NCBI RefSeq assembly: GCF_001021385.1
Contig: NZ_CP011773.1
Span: 186,001 to 250,000, forward strand
DNA: 64,000 bases
Direction: 5' to 3'
Source of the DNA: Mycobacterium sp. EPa45
GTDB taxonomy: Bacteria > Actinomycetota > Actinomycetes > Mycobacteriales > Mycobacteriaceae
In this document: piece by piece, positions 55,228-62,991 of the stretch
How positions within the stretch are numbered: the stretch's first letter is position 1
How the letters are laid out: each line of letters opens with the position of its first letter
Program-made: the position numbers and the translations under genes
Notes under the pieces: model-generated
Databases searched by the model: none
What the model saw: only the letters and a program-made list of their open reading frames with translations
What the model was told of the DNA's origin: nothing

Positions 55228-56157
55228 TCAGGCCGCCGGCTCGTGGGTCAGTTCCTTGAACCAGGAGGGGATGGGCCGCAGCAGCGCCCTGGGGTAGTAG
55301 TCGGACGCCTTGACCAGTGGATTGGCTATCCAGTGGTAGGGATGTCGGGGGTTGACGACCGCCCGTCCGTGGAACTTGAGCAGCTGGTAGGTGGGCACGC
55401 GCCAGGTCTTCGAGCCCCGCTCGCCCAGGGTCTGGAACCGCTTCATGGCGTTGTAGAGCTTCTCGGGTTGCAGCCCCATTCCGACGATGTTGTTGCGCAT
55501 GCGGTTGAGCAGCGGCACGTACATGATCATGCCGATGATGAGGGCGGGGGAAGCCACGTTGCCGGCGAACTGGACGAGCAGGTGGCGCAGATCGCTGTGG
55601 CCGATCATGTCGAGCACCGCGAAATCGACTGCGATGTGCCGGGACTCGTCGTTGTTGATCTTTTCGAACACCTGATGGCAGACCGGGTCGTGAACCTCCT
55701 CGAGGAGGAACTTGAGCAGCGCGCCGTCGAGGGCCACCTCGAGCATCGGGATCACGGTGCCGAGGATGGACAGCGACATGTCGTCGGCGTAGGTGTCGAG
55801 CCAGTCGATGGAGAGGCGGATGTTGACGTTGGGCTCGGGCATCTCGCCGTCGTCGAGCATGCCCCAGCGCTTCATCAGGGCCAGTTCGGCATTGGCGTGA
55901 CGCTGCTCCTCGGCGTGGAAGTAGCGGTAGATCTCGGCGATCGTCGGGGTGGGCGCCTTCGTGGCCAGGGCGGCGAAACCGCGGGCGCCGATGTTTTCGA
56001 TCCAGCACAGGTCGGCCATGAAGGCCTTGAGCTTGGGCCGCATCTCGTCGGTGATCGTCTCGGCACCCGGGGCGTCCCAGTCGATATCGGCCAGTGCCCA
56101 CTGCCGGTCCTTGATTTTGGCGAGCATGGCGTCCATGTCCATGGTGCTGTTGGCCAT
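55228..56157 (-). CDS. ferritin-like diiron protein (metal-dependent hydrolase family)
   Basis: A 309-residue helical protein. Two ExxH motifs (HAEEQRHANAE, about residues 81-91, and NNDESRHIAVDF, about 165-176) with further acidic residues suggest a diiron carboxylate site, similar to AurF-type oxygenases. Relatives are usually annotated as metal-dependent hydrolases on weak grounds. A hydrophobic stretch LIIGMIMYVPLL lies near residue 200. It is inside the FMO operon, so it could be an additional oxygenase or an accessory protein. Enzymatic activity is not known. Confidence 0.78.
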   Translation of the reverse strand: MANSTMDMDAMLAKIKDRQWALADIDWDAPGAETITDEMRPKLKAFMADLCWIENIGARGFAALATKAPTPTIAEIYRYFHAEEQRHANAELALMKRWGMLDDGEMPEPNVNIRLSIDWLDTYADDMSLSILGTVIPMLEVALDGALLKFLLEEVHDPVCHQVFEKINNDESRHIAVDFAVLDMIGHSDLRHLLVQFAGNVASPALIIGMIMYVPLLNRMRNNIVGMGLQPEKLYNAMKRFQTLGERGSKTWRVPTYQLLKFHGRAVVNPRHPYHWIANPLVKASDYYPRALLRPIPSWFKELTHEPAA

Positions 56158-56169
56158 CAGTCTCTCCTT

Positions 56170-57006
56170 CTAGGTGGTGACGCGGGTGACGAGGCCGGCG
56201 GCGCGGGTGTACACCGTCGGGGTGAATCGTTTGATGCCCCAGCCGATTCGGGCTTCGGGCTGCGGCATGCAATACAGGCCACCCCGGTCCATGGTGTCCA
56301 GGCACATGCGGGCCACGCGGTCGGCAGAGAAACCGGTCCACCGCATGAGGCGTTCGGCGAGCTGGGTGGACTGCGCGGAGATGGCGCCGGATTCGGCGCC
56401 GGCGCTGACGATGTTGGTCTTGACGAAGGTGGGGCACAGCGCGGTGACGGTGATGCCGGTGCCGGCGAGTTCGGCGGCGAGGGTCTCCGACAGGGACAGC
56501 GTCCCGGCCTTGCTGACGTTGTAGGCGGCCATGCCGGGCGCGGCACCGAAGGCGGCCGCGGAGGCGACGTTGATGATCCCGGCGGGCCGTGCGGCGGCCC
56601 GCAGGATCGGGGTGAAGACGTGGCAGCCGTGGATGGGTCCCCATAGGTTGATGCCGAGTACCCGCTGCCAGTCGGCGAGGTCGGTGTCGCCGATGCCGGC
56701 GCCGCCCGCGCCGACCCCGGCGTTGTTGATCACCAGTGTCGGTGCGCCGCCAAAGAATTCCCGGCTGTGCTCGGCGAGACGGTGGACGTCGTCGATGTCG
56801 GTGACGTCGCACCGCACGGCGGCGGCGCCGATGTCGTCGGCGGTGACCCGGGCGGCGGCGAGGTCGATGTCGCTGCACATCACGCGGCCACCGCGGCGGA
56901 CCAGTTCGCGCGCGAAGGCGGCGCCGATGCCGCTGCCCGCGCCGGTGATCACGGCGTCCGCCGACCGGCTGCGACGGTGGCCGAGGACGGGGAGGGAAAG
57001 GGTCAT
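56170..57006 (-). CDS. short-chain dehydrogenase (SadH-like)
   Basis: A 278-residue classical SDR. The cofactor motif is AVITGAGSGIGAAFARELV (about residues 18-36), then NNAGVGAGG, the catalytic Ser in INVASAAAFG, and YNVSKAG with YxxxK. The extended C-terminal tail (FTPTVYTRAAGLVTRVTT) matches the SadH-type SDRs of mycobacterial mymA-like operons. It oxidises an alcohol to a ketone, which would create a substrate for the FMO. The start overlaps the esterase stop by one base. Confidence 0.88.
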   Translation of the reverse strand: MTLSLPVLGHRRSRSADAVITGAGSGIGAAFARELVRRGGRVMCSDIDLAAARVTADDIGAAAVRCDVTDIDDVHRLAEHSREFFGGAPTLVINNAGVGAGGAGIGDTDLADWQRVLGINLWGPIHGCHVFTPILRAAARPAGIINVASAAAFGAAPGMAAYNVSKAGTLSLSETLAAELAGTGITVTALCPTFVKTNIVSAGAESGAISAQSTQLAERLMRWTGFSADRVARMCLDTMDRGGLYCMPQPEARIGWGIKRFTPTVYTRAAGLVTRVTT

Positions 57007-58004
57007 CAGCCGACCTGTCCGACGCGGGAATCATTGTCGCGCAGAGCCTTGGCGATGAACGCGGTGATCTGCGCCATGGCGGGCGCGGCCTCCGGGGTGA
57101 GCCGCGGCAGTGCCTGGAAGACGTGCACCTGGTCGGGCCAGATCTGCAGGTGGGAACTGCCGCCGGCAGCGCGCAGGTCCTCGTCGAGGGCCAAGGCGTC
57201 GGCGGCGAGCATCTCAGCGCCGCCCGCCTGGATCAGGGTGTGGGGCAGCGGCCGCCCGCCGGCGACGTCAAGCCGCAGCCGGGGATGACCCGGTTCGATT
57301 CCGGCGCAGTACAACTGAATCAGCCGTGCCGCGTCGCGGCTGCGGATGGCCGGGTCGGCGCGGACGGCCTCCTGGGATCGGGCCAGGCTGAACGTCAGGT
57401 CGAGCAGGGGGGACAGCAGGACGACGCCGGCGGGATGGTCGACCTCGGGTTGCAGGAGCATGTCCACCGTCAGGTGCCCGCCCGCGGAATCCCCGGCGAC
57501 CACCACGTTCTCGGGCGCGAAGCCGCCGCTGGTGGTGAGCCAGTCCCAGCCGCGGTGGACGTCCTCGGCGGCGGCGGGGAACCGGTGGCGGGGGGCGAGC
57601 CGATAGTCGACCGTGAAGACCGGCAGCCCGGTCGAGGCCGACAGCCAGGCGGCGAGCCGACGGTGCGTGCGGGGGGAGCACAGCGCATATCCGCTGCCGT
57701 GCACGTAGTAGACGGCCTGCGAGGCGCTGCGCCGGGAGACGCCGCGGCCCCATACCCACTCACCGACGACACGGCCGCCGCCGTGCGCGGTGTCGACCCC
57801 GATGGTGGTGGAGCCGGCGAGCGACGGGCCGAAGGTGTCCATGACCCGGGCAATGATCTGGCGGGCGGTCCACAGCCCCCAGGTCTGCTCGGGCGGGAGC
57901 ACGCTGCCGATCTGGCGCAGGGTCAGGCTGGACAGGGTGGCGGCCCCGCGGGACCGCCACGATCCGCGGTCGGGGAGGCCACCGGCCGTCTCATCGATGA
58001 GCAC
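57006..58004 (-). CDS. alpha/beta hydrolase, HSL-type esterase (LipR-like)
   Basis: A 332-residue esterase of the hormone-sensitive-lipase group. The oxyanion motif is VYYVHGSGYALCSP (HGGG variant reading HGSG), followed by VDYRLAPRHRFPAA, the nucleophile Ser in VVAGDSAGGHL, and the catalytic His in PDQVHVFQ. It would hydrolyse the ester made by the FMO or a related lipid ester. I use GTG 58004 because the GTG at 58046 would place codons across palindromic operators; the exact start is uncertain. It is the first gene of the FMO operon. Confidence 0.82.
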   Translation of the reverse strand: MLIDETAGGLPDRGSWRSRGAATLSSLTLRQIGSVLPPEQTWGLWTARQIIARVMDTFGPSLAGSTTIGVDTAHGGGRVVGEWVWGRGVSRRSASQAVYYVHGSGYALCSPRTHRRLAAWLSASTGLPVFTVDYRLAPRHRFPAAAEDVHRGWDWLTTSGGFAPENVVVAGDSAGGHLTVDMLLQPEVDHPAGVVLLSPLLDLTFSLARSQEAVRADPAIRSRDAARLIQLYCAGIEPGHPRLRLDVAGGRPLPHTLIQAGGAEMLAADALALDEDLRAAGGSSHLQIWPDQVHVFQALPRLTPEAAPAMAQITAFIAKALRDNDSRVGQVG

Positions 58005-58020
58005 CCTTCGGATGCAATCG

Positions 58021-58039
58021 CAAATGATGACATTTGTCA
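58021..58039. promoter_or_regulatory. overlapping palindromes upstream of the FMO operon
   Basis: CAAATG-ATGA-CATTTG (58021-58036) and the perfect TGACATTTGTCA (58028-58039) overlap in a short AT-rich patch just upstream of the esterase gene. Two further TGTCAC-like half sites follow within 25 bp. This is a good operator candidate for the operon's MerR regulator or the nearby TetR. Confidence 0.5.
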
Positions 58040-58153
58040 ATGTCACTATTCTGCGATGTCACAGTAGATGCCTGCATCCACCGGCAGCCGCTGTCGGAGC
58101 GCCGAAGGCCTAGGAGACCGCCGAAAAGTAGGACGGCGCGATCAAAGTGGTTG

Positions 58154-58771
58154 TCAAACCACGGGTTTGGGGCCCAGAAGGGCCAGTGACACCGCGAGCG
58201 CGGGCTCGATGATGTCGGTGGCGGGCTCGCCGTCCTCCATGGTCTGTGCGGTCAGCTCACGCAGGCCACCGACCAGGATGACGGCTGCCGCATGCGAGAT
58301 CGGCGGCAGGCCGGCGGCGCGGAACCCGTCGTTGCCGGACAGGTCGACGATCATGGTGGCGAGCCGGGCGAATCCGCGGCGCAGGGTGGGCCGGGCGTAC
58401 TCGCCCAGCGCCGGCAGTTCCCGGATCCAGCTCAACGTGATCGCCCGCCGCTCGTCGATGTGGTGGACATAGGTGACGACGGCTTGGCGAATCTGCTCAT
58501 GCCAGGGCGCCTGCGGGTCGACGGCAGCGCTGATCGTCTCGACGAGTTCGTCGTTGTTGGCGGTGAGCAGTTCGGCGAAGCAGTCTTCTTTGGTGGAGAA
58601 CTGGCTGTAAAAGGTGCGCTTGGAGGTCCGGGCATGCCGGACGATGTCGGCAACGGTGGAGTCGCGGTAGCCGCGTTCCTCGATCGACGCTGCCAGCCCG
58701 TCGAGCAGCCGGCGCCGGAAGTCGTCGCTGCGACCGACGTCGGGCACTTGGGGAACGGCCGCGGTGGTCAC
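58154..58771 (-). CDS. TetR-family regulator (Rv0135c-like position)
   Basis: A 205-residue TetR protein. The HTH is about residues 18-65 (DFRRRLLDGLAASIEERGYRDSTVADIVRHARTSKRTFYSQFSTKEDCFAELL). The GTG start has a strong AGGAGG site four bases upstream. It is divergent from a CYP138-like P450 with GGTAC-type palindromes between them, so it most likely represses the P450 and itself. In M. tuberculosis a TetR gene occupies the same position beside cyp138. Confidence 0.9.
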   Translation of the reverse strand: MTTAAVPQVPDVGRSDDFRRRLLDGLAASIEERGYRDSTVADIVRHARTSKRTFYSQFSTKEDCFAELLTANNDELVETISAAVDPQAPWHEQIRQAVVTYVHHIDERRAITLSWIRELPALGEYARPTLRRGFARLATMIVDLSGNDGFRAAGLPPISHAAAVILVGGLRELTAQTMEDGEPATDIIEPALAVSLALLGPKPVV

Positions 58772-58807
58772 CTGACCTCCTTTCGCGCACTGCTCTTGTC
58801 AGGTCTG

Positions 58808-58857
58808 GTACCGAAGGGTACCGTACCCCATAAGCCGGTGGTACAACGCGGTACCAC
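58808..58857. promoter_or_regulatory. TetR operator array between tetR and P450
   Basis: Two palindromes share GGTAC half sites: GGGTAC-C-GTACCC (58816-58828) and GTGGTAC-N6-GTACCAC (58838-58857). A further GGTACC lies at 58808-58813. All lie in the 110-bp divergent promoter region, as expected for autoregulated TetR control of the P450. Confidence 0.65.
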
Positions 58858-58881
58858 GACAGTTTTGGGAGGGTCTCGCCA

Positions 58882-60210
58882 ATGAGTCAAGCGCCTACCG
58901 TCCAACCGTCGGTCCGTGCCGATCCGAAACTGCCGCCGTCGCCTGCACTACCGAACGCGTTGGTCAGCCTGGCATTCATGGTGGCCCGCCGGCCCACGAC
59001 CGACTGGCTGACCCGGCGCTACGGACGGTGCCTGACGGTGCGGGTACCGGTGTTCGGCAACACCGTCGTCGTGTCGGATCCCGCCCTGACCAAGCAGATC
59101 TTCACCACCAGCCCCGACATCCTCTACAACATCCAGCCCAACCTGAGCAGGCTACTGGGACCTGGATCGGTGTTCGCGCTCGACGGCGTCGAGCATCGGG
59201 TGCGGCGCAAGCTGCTGACCCCGCCGTTCCACGGCAAGAGCATCCGCGCCTACGAGCAGATCGTGGTTGAGGAGACGTTGCGGGAGATCGAATCCTGGCC
59301 GCAGGGAACCGAATTCGAAACCCTCGAACCGATGATGCACATCACCCTCAACATCATCCTGCGGGCGATTTTCGGCGCCGGCGGCTTCGAGCTGCAGCGC
59401 CTGCGCGAGCTCATCCCCAAGTGGGTGACACTCGGCTCGCGGCTGGCCGTGCTGCCGTCGCCGAAGCGGGCACTGCCCTGGACACCGTGGGGACGGCTCG
59501 TCGAATACCGCAGGCAGTACGAGAGCCTGGTCGATACGTTGATCAGCCGCGCGCAGAACGATCCTCACTTCGAGGACCGCACCGATGTTCTGTCGCTGTT
59601 CCTGCGCAGCACCTACGAAGACGGCTCGAGGATGACGCGCGGCGAGATCGGCGATGAGTTGCTGACCCTGCTTGCCGCCGGACACGAGACCACCGCCTCC
59701 ACGCTCGCCTGGGCGTTCGAGCGGATCTCCCGGCACCCCGAGGTGCTGAGCCGGCTGGTGGCCGAGGCCGAAACCGACGACAACGCCTACCGGCAGGCCA
59801 CCATCCTGGAGGTCCAGCGCAACCGGACGGTGATCGACTTCTCTGGCCGCCACGTCGCGGTGCCGACCTATGAACTCGGTGATTGGCGTGTGCCGCAAGG
59901 CTATTCGGTGATGGTCAGCCTCTGTCAGCTGCACGAGAACCCGGAGATGTTCCCCGCCCCCGAGCGCTTCGACCCGCAGCGGTTTCTCGACACCAAGCTC
60001 AACACGTTCGCCTGGGTCCCGTTCGGCGGCGGCACCCGGCGCTGCATCGGCGCGGCGTTCGCGAATATGGAGATGGACCTGGTTCTGCGGACAGTGTTGC
60101 GGCACTTCACGATTGCGACCACCAGTGCGCCCGGAGAGAAGTGGCACTCCCGCGGTGTGGCGTTCACCCCGAAGAAGGGTGGGCGGGTCGTGGTGCACCG
60201 GCGGTCGTGA
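58882..60210 (+). CDS. cytochrome P450, CYP138-like
   Basis: A 442-residue P450. The I-helix oxygen motif is LLAAGHETTAST (about residues 262-273), the K-helix ExxR is in ILEVQRNRTVIDF, and the heme loop is FGGGTRRCIGAAFANMEMD with Cys388 as heme ligand. The N-terminal part NIQPNLSRLLGPGSVFALDGVEHRVRRKLL strongly resembles M. tuberculosis CYP138 (Rv0136). It is a soluble monooxygenase needing a ferredoxin; none is adjacent. The substrate is unknown. The ribosome site is GGGAGGG. It is probably controlled by the divergent TetR. Confidence 0.92.
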   Translation: MSQAPTVQPSVRADPKLPPSPALPNALVSLAFMVARRPTTDWLTRRYGRCLTVRVPVFGNTVVVSDPALTKQIFTTSPDILYNIQPNLSRLLGPGSVFALDGVEHRVRRKLLTPPFHGKSIRAYEQIVVEETLREIESWPQGTEFETLEPMMHITLNIILRAIFGAGGFELQRLRELIPKWVTLGSRLAVLPSPKRALPWTPWGRLVEYRRQYESLVDTLISRAQNDPHFEDRTDVLSLFLRSTYEDGSRMTRGEIGDELLTLLAAGHETTASTLAWAFERISRHPEVLSRLVAEAETDDNAYRQATILEVQRNRTVIDFSGRHVAVPTYELGDWRVPQGYSVMVSLCQLHENPEMFPAPERFDPQRFLDTKLNTFAWVPFGGGTRRCIGAAFANMEMDLVLRTVLRHFTIATTSAPGEKWHSRGVAFTPKKGGRVVVHRRS

Positions 60211-60222
60211 CGCCGGCGCGCT

Positions 60223-60277
60223 GAGTGTGCGGCCTCATACGCCGATCACGGCGTGTTGGGTACGAAACCGCACACTC
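60223..60277. repeat. nested inverted repeat between P450 and msrA
   Basis: Outer arms GAGTGTGCGG (60223-60232) and CCGCACACTC (60268-60277) enclose an inner perfect hairpin ACGCCG-ATCA-CGGCGT (60239-60254). It fills the gap between two convergent genes. It could be a bidirectional terminator or a dispersed mycobacterial palindromic element. It lacks a U-tract. Confidence 0.6.
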
Positions 60278-60288
60278 GAGCGCGGGGG

Positions 60289-60798
60289 TTAGACCTCCGC
60301 CCGCTTGGGCAGCTTCCAGCCCGGGCGCGGGAAGTGGCAGGTGTAGCCGTTCGGGTAATGCAGCAGGTAGTCCTGATGCTCGGGCTCGGCATCCCAGAAG
60401 TCGCCGGCCGGCGTCACTTCGGTGACGACCTTACCCGGCCACAGCCCGGAGGCGTCGACGTCGGCGATGGTGTCCAGGGCGACCTGCTTCTGCTCGTCGT
60501 CGAGATAGAAGATCGCCGAGCGGTAGCTGGTCCCGACGTCGTTGCCCTGCCGGTTCTTCGTGCTCGGATCGTGGATCTGGAAGAAGAACTCCAGCAACGC
60601 GCGGTAGTCGGTCTGCGCGGGGTCGTACTCGATCTCGATCGCCTCGGCATGGCCGGGATGATTGCGGTAGGTGGGGTGATCGTTCTGGCCGCCGGTGTAG
60701 CCGACCCGGGTGGATACCACGCCGGGCTGCTTGCGGATCAGATCCTGCATGCCCCAGAAACACCCGCCGGCCAGGATCGCCCTCTTGGTGTCGGTCAC
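60289..60798 (-). CDS. msrA: peptide methionine sulfoxide reductase A
   Basis: A 169-residue MsrA. The catalytic Cys13 lies in [10 protein letters not shown]. Other hallmarks are [24 protein letters not shown] and [24 protein letters not shown]. It reduces the S-epimer of methionine sulfoxide with thioredoxin-type electrons. The GTG start has an AAGGAGG site and overlaps the msrB stop by four bases. The neighbourhood matches Rv0137c beside cyp138. Confidence 0.95.
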   Translation of the reverse strand: MTDTKRAILAGGCFWGMQDLIRKQPGVVSTRVGYTGGQNDHPTYRNHPGHAEAIEIEYDPAQTDYRALLEFFFQIHDPSTKNRQGNDVGTSYRSAIFYLDDEQKQVALDTIADVDASGLWPGKVVTEVTPAGDFWDAEPEHQDYLLHYPNGYTCHFPRPGWKLPKRAEV

Positions 60799-61256
60799 GC
60801 GTCCTCCTTGGAAGTCTCGAACAACTTGGTGTACTCGCCGTAGCCCTGCGCCTCGAGGTCGTCGAGTCCGATGAACCTCAGCGAAGCGGAGTTGATGCAG
60901 TAGCGCAACCCTCCCTCGGCACGGGGACCGTCTTTGAAGACGTGCCCCAGATGGCTGTCGCCACCCGCCGAGCGGACCTCGGTGCGGACCATCAGATGAC
61001 TGAAGTCCCGTTTGGTCACCACGTTGGACTTCTCGATCGGCTTGGTGAAGCTGGGCCACCCGGAGCCGCTGTCGAACTTGTCGACCGAGGCGAACAACGG
61101 CTCGCCCGAGACGACGTCGACGTAGATACCCGGCTCGTGGTTGTCCCAGTACTCGCCGGTGAAAGGCCGCTCGGTTCCGTTCTCCTGGGTTACCCGGTAT
61201 TGCTCCGGGGACAGTGCGGAAACCGCGGCGGGATTGCGGTGATAGTCGTGCGACAT
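60795..61256 (-). CDS. msrB: peptide methionine sulfoxide reductase B
   Basis: A 153-residue MsrB. The catalytic Cys120 lies in [36 protein letters not shown] and [13 protein letters not shown] are family-typical. The zinc-binding CxxC pairs of many MsrB proteins are absent, placing it in the metal-free form. It reduces the R-epimer of methionine sulfoxide. It heads an msrB-msrA operon by a GTGA overlap. Confidence 0.94.
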   Translation of the reverse strand: MSHDYHRNPAAVSALSPEQYRVTQENGTERPFTGEYWDNHEPGIYVDVVSGEPLFASVDKFDSGSGWPSFTKPIEKSNVVTKRDFSHLMVRTEVRSAGGDSHLGHVFKDGPRAEGGLRYCINSASLRFIGLDDLEAQGYGEYTKLFETSKEDA

Positions 61257-61265
61257 ATCTGGATC

Positions 61266-61293
61266 AACCCCACCTGTCGTTCAGATAGTTCCC
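61266..61293 (-). promoter_or_regulatory. possible SigH/SigE-like promoter for msrBA
   Basis: On the minus strand GGGAACT (61293-61287) is followed after 18 bases by GTT (61268-61266), close to the oxidative-stress ECF consensus GGGAAY-N16-17-cGTT but with slightly long spacing. It would start transcription a few bases before the msrB ATG. This is plausible since methionine sulfoxide reductases belong to SigH-type regulons. Confidence 0.3.
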
Positions 61294-61450
61294 GTGTCAC
61301 AGTTCGGTCAGAACCGACGCGCGCTGCAGCCGGCGAGGCTCGGTGTCACAATTGGCCAGCCGGGCAACGATGCCGGGCTTAACCAGGAAAGTTCGACGTC
61401 ATGCGTCTTCGCCAGATCTGCAGTCCGGTGCACATCAGAGGCGGGATCGC

Positions 61451-62434
61451 GTGTATCGGGTGAAGCTGCTCGCCTACACCGGCAGCGACTTCCATGGCAT
61501 GCAACAGATCCGGTTGCTGCGTATCTTTCTGGGCCTCACCACGTTCCTCTACACCTACGGCGTGGTGTTCACCGTCTGGCCGCTGCGCACGGACCTGACC
61601 TATGCGAATCCGGCGGGCGGCATCCTGGCGATCGTTCTCGGTGTCGCAGCGCTGATCTGGCTGGTCGTGAAGCCGGACAAGCCAGGGCCCGCGACGCTGG
61701 CGGCCATGTTCGCGACGCCGCTGGTGATGGGCTTCCATATCGCTATCAGCGCCGAGTTCGCCTGCCTGATCGCGCCGATGTTCCTGGCGATGTACCTGCG
61801 GGCGTTCTATCCACCCCGACGTGCTCTGGTGCTTGTCGGCCTGGTCACGGCGGCCGTGGTGATCGCACTGGCCGTCGCCCCTTTGCGCCCGCTGTTCATC
61901 GACTACTTGATCGCCGTCGTCGCGATTCTCGGGGCGAGCGAGTCCTTCGGCCTCGTGATGCGAGCACTGGTCACCAGTGCATGCACCGACCCGCTGACAG
62001 GTCTCCTGAACCGAGCCGGTTGGGAGATCGCCACGCGAGATCTGCTGGCGCGCTGGCGATCACCGAAGTCGACGATCTCAGTGGTCGTCATGGACCTGGA
62101 TGGCTTCAAACAGCTCAACGACACCAAGGGTCATCTGGCCGGCGACCAACACCTGACCAGTCACGCCCGCCGCTGGCGGGATCTGGTGCCGGCCGATGCA
62201 GTACTGGCCCGGCTCGGCGGCGACGAGTTCGCCGCGTGTATCCCCGACCGCGCATCGGGCCACACGCCGACCGTCGACCGGTTTGTCGCCGACGTCGCGC
62301 AGCACACCTCCGACACGAGCGTCGGGGTGGCGTCGCAGCCCGGTGACACCGCCGATATCGCCGCGCTCTATGCACACGCCGACGCCGGGCTGTACGCCGC
62401 CAAGAGCAGGAACCGACGCAAGACCGACCTCTGA
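61451..62434 (+). CDS. membrane GGDEF diguanylate cyclase
   Basis: A 327-residue protein with about six TM segments in the first ~165 residues (for example LLRIFLGLTTFLYTYGVVF, AIVLGVAALIWLVV, ALVLVGLVTAAVVIALAV). A GGDEF domain follows: DPLTGLLNRAGWEIA, VVVMDLDGFKQLNDTKGHLAGD, and the catalytic RLGGDEFAA near residue 257. The motif is intact, so it should make c-di-GMP from GTP. No EAL domain is present. The start is uncertain: GTG 61451 is used; GTG 61460 or ATG 61499 are possible. It diverges from msrB. Confidence 0.82.
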   Translation: MYRVKLLAYTGSDFHGMQQIRLLRIFLGLTTFLYTYGVVFTVWPLRTDLTYANPAGGILAIVLGVAALIWLVVKPDKPGPATLAAMFATPLVMGFHIAISAEFACLIAPMFLAMYLRAFYPPRRALVLVGLVTAAVVIALAVAPLRPLFIDYLIAVVAILGASESFGLVMRALVTSACTDPLTGLLNRAGWEIATRDLLARWRSPKSTISVVVMDLDGFKQLNDTKGHLAGDQHLTSHARRWRDLVPADAVLARLGGDEFAACIPDRASGHTPTVDRFVADVAQHTSDTSVGVASQPGDTADIAALYAHADAGLYAAKSRNRRKTDL

Positions 62435-62464
62435 GGCGCAATCGGGACCGATCCCGACATCCGT

Positions 62465-62482
62465 ACTAGAACTTGTTCTAGT
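62465..62482. promoter_or_regulatory. KstR-type operator
   Basis: The 18-bp perfect palindrome ACTAGAACTTGTTCTAGT contains TAGAACTTGTTCTA, an exact match to the KstR consensus TNNAACNNGTTNNA. It ends nine bases before the GTG of the SnoaL-like gene. KstR represses the cholesterol-catabolic regulon in mycobacteria and is released by a cholesterol-derived acyl-CoA. Confidence 0.7.
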
Positions 62483-62490
62483 TTGGTGCG

Positions 62491-62991
62491 GTGGCGCGAT
62501 TCTCCCGTGAAGAACTCATCGAAGCATTCGCTGTCTTCGAGAACACCGTCGCCGAGGCGGCCCGCACCCAGGATTGGGACGCCTGGGTGAGTCACTACAC
62601 CCCCGACGTCGACTACATCGAGCACGCGATGGGCACGATGAAGGGCCGCGACGAAGTGCGGGCCTGGATCACCAAAACCATGAGCACCTTCCCCGGCAGC
62701 TACATGACCGAATTCCCCTCGCTGTGGACGGTGTACGACGAAGACACCGGCCGGGTCATCTGCGAGCTGGACAACCCGATGCGCGATCCGGGAGACGGCA
62801 CGATCATCAGCGCCACCAACATCTCGATCGTCACCTATGCCGGCGACGGATTGTGGTCGCGCCAGGAGGACATCTACAACCCGCTGAAGTTCCTCCAGGC
62901 GAGCATGAGGTGGTGCAAGAAAGCCGAGAAGCTGGGCACCCTGGACGAGGAAGCGGCCGCGTGGATGCGTGCCAACGGGGGCATGAAGTGA
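62491..62991 (+). CDS. SnoaL/NTF2-like protein (Rv0138-like)
   Basis: A 166-residue protein with an NTF2-like cone fold. Residues VAEAARTQDWDAWVSHYTPDVDYIEHAMGTMKGRDEVRAWITKTM (about 20-64) are typical of SnoaL-like polyketide cyclase/isomerase relatives. Position and sequence match the Rv0138 type beside Rv0139. A role in steroid or lipid ring chemistry is possible but unproven. The GTG start lies nine bases after a KstR-type palindrome. Its stop overlaps the next GTG start by four bases. Confidence 0.85.
   Translation: MARFSREELIEAFAVFENTVAEAARTQDWDAWVSHYTPDVDYIEHAMGTMKGRDEVRAWITKTMSTFPGSYMTEFPSLWTVYDEDTGRVICELDNPMRDPGDGTIISATNISIVTYAGDGLWSRQEDIYNPLKFLQASMRWCKKAEKLGTLDEEAAAWMRANGGMK

Noticed and set aside
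54371..57034. 887-codon minus-strand frame spanning the FMO, diiron and SDR genes
   Set aside because: It reads the same strand in a different frame across three clearly real genes, and its Arg/Pro-rich translation is typical of out-of-frame high-GC DNA.
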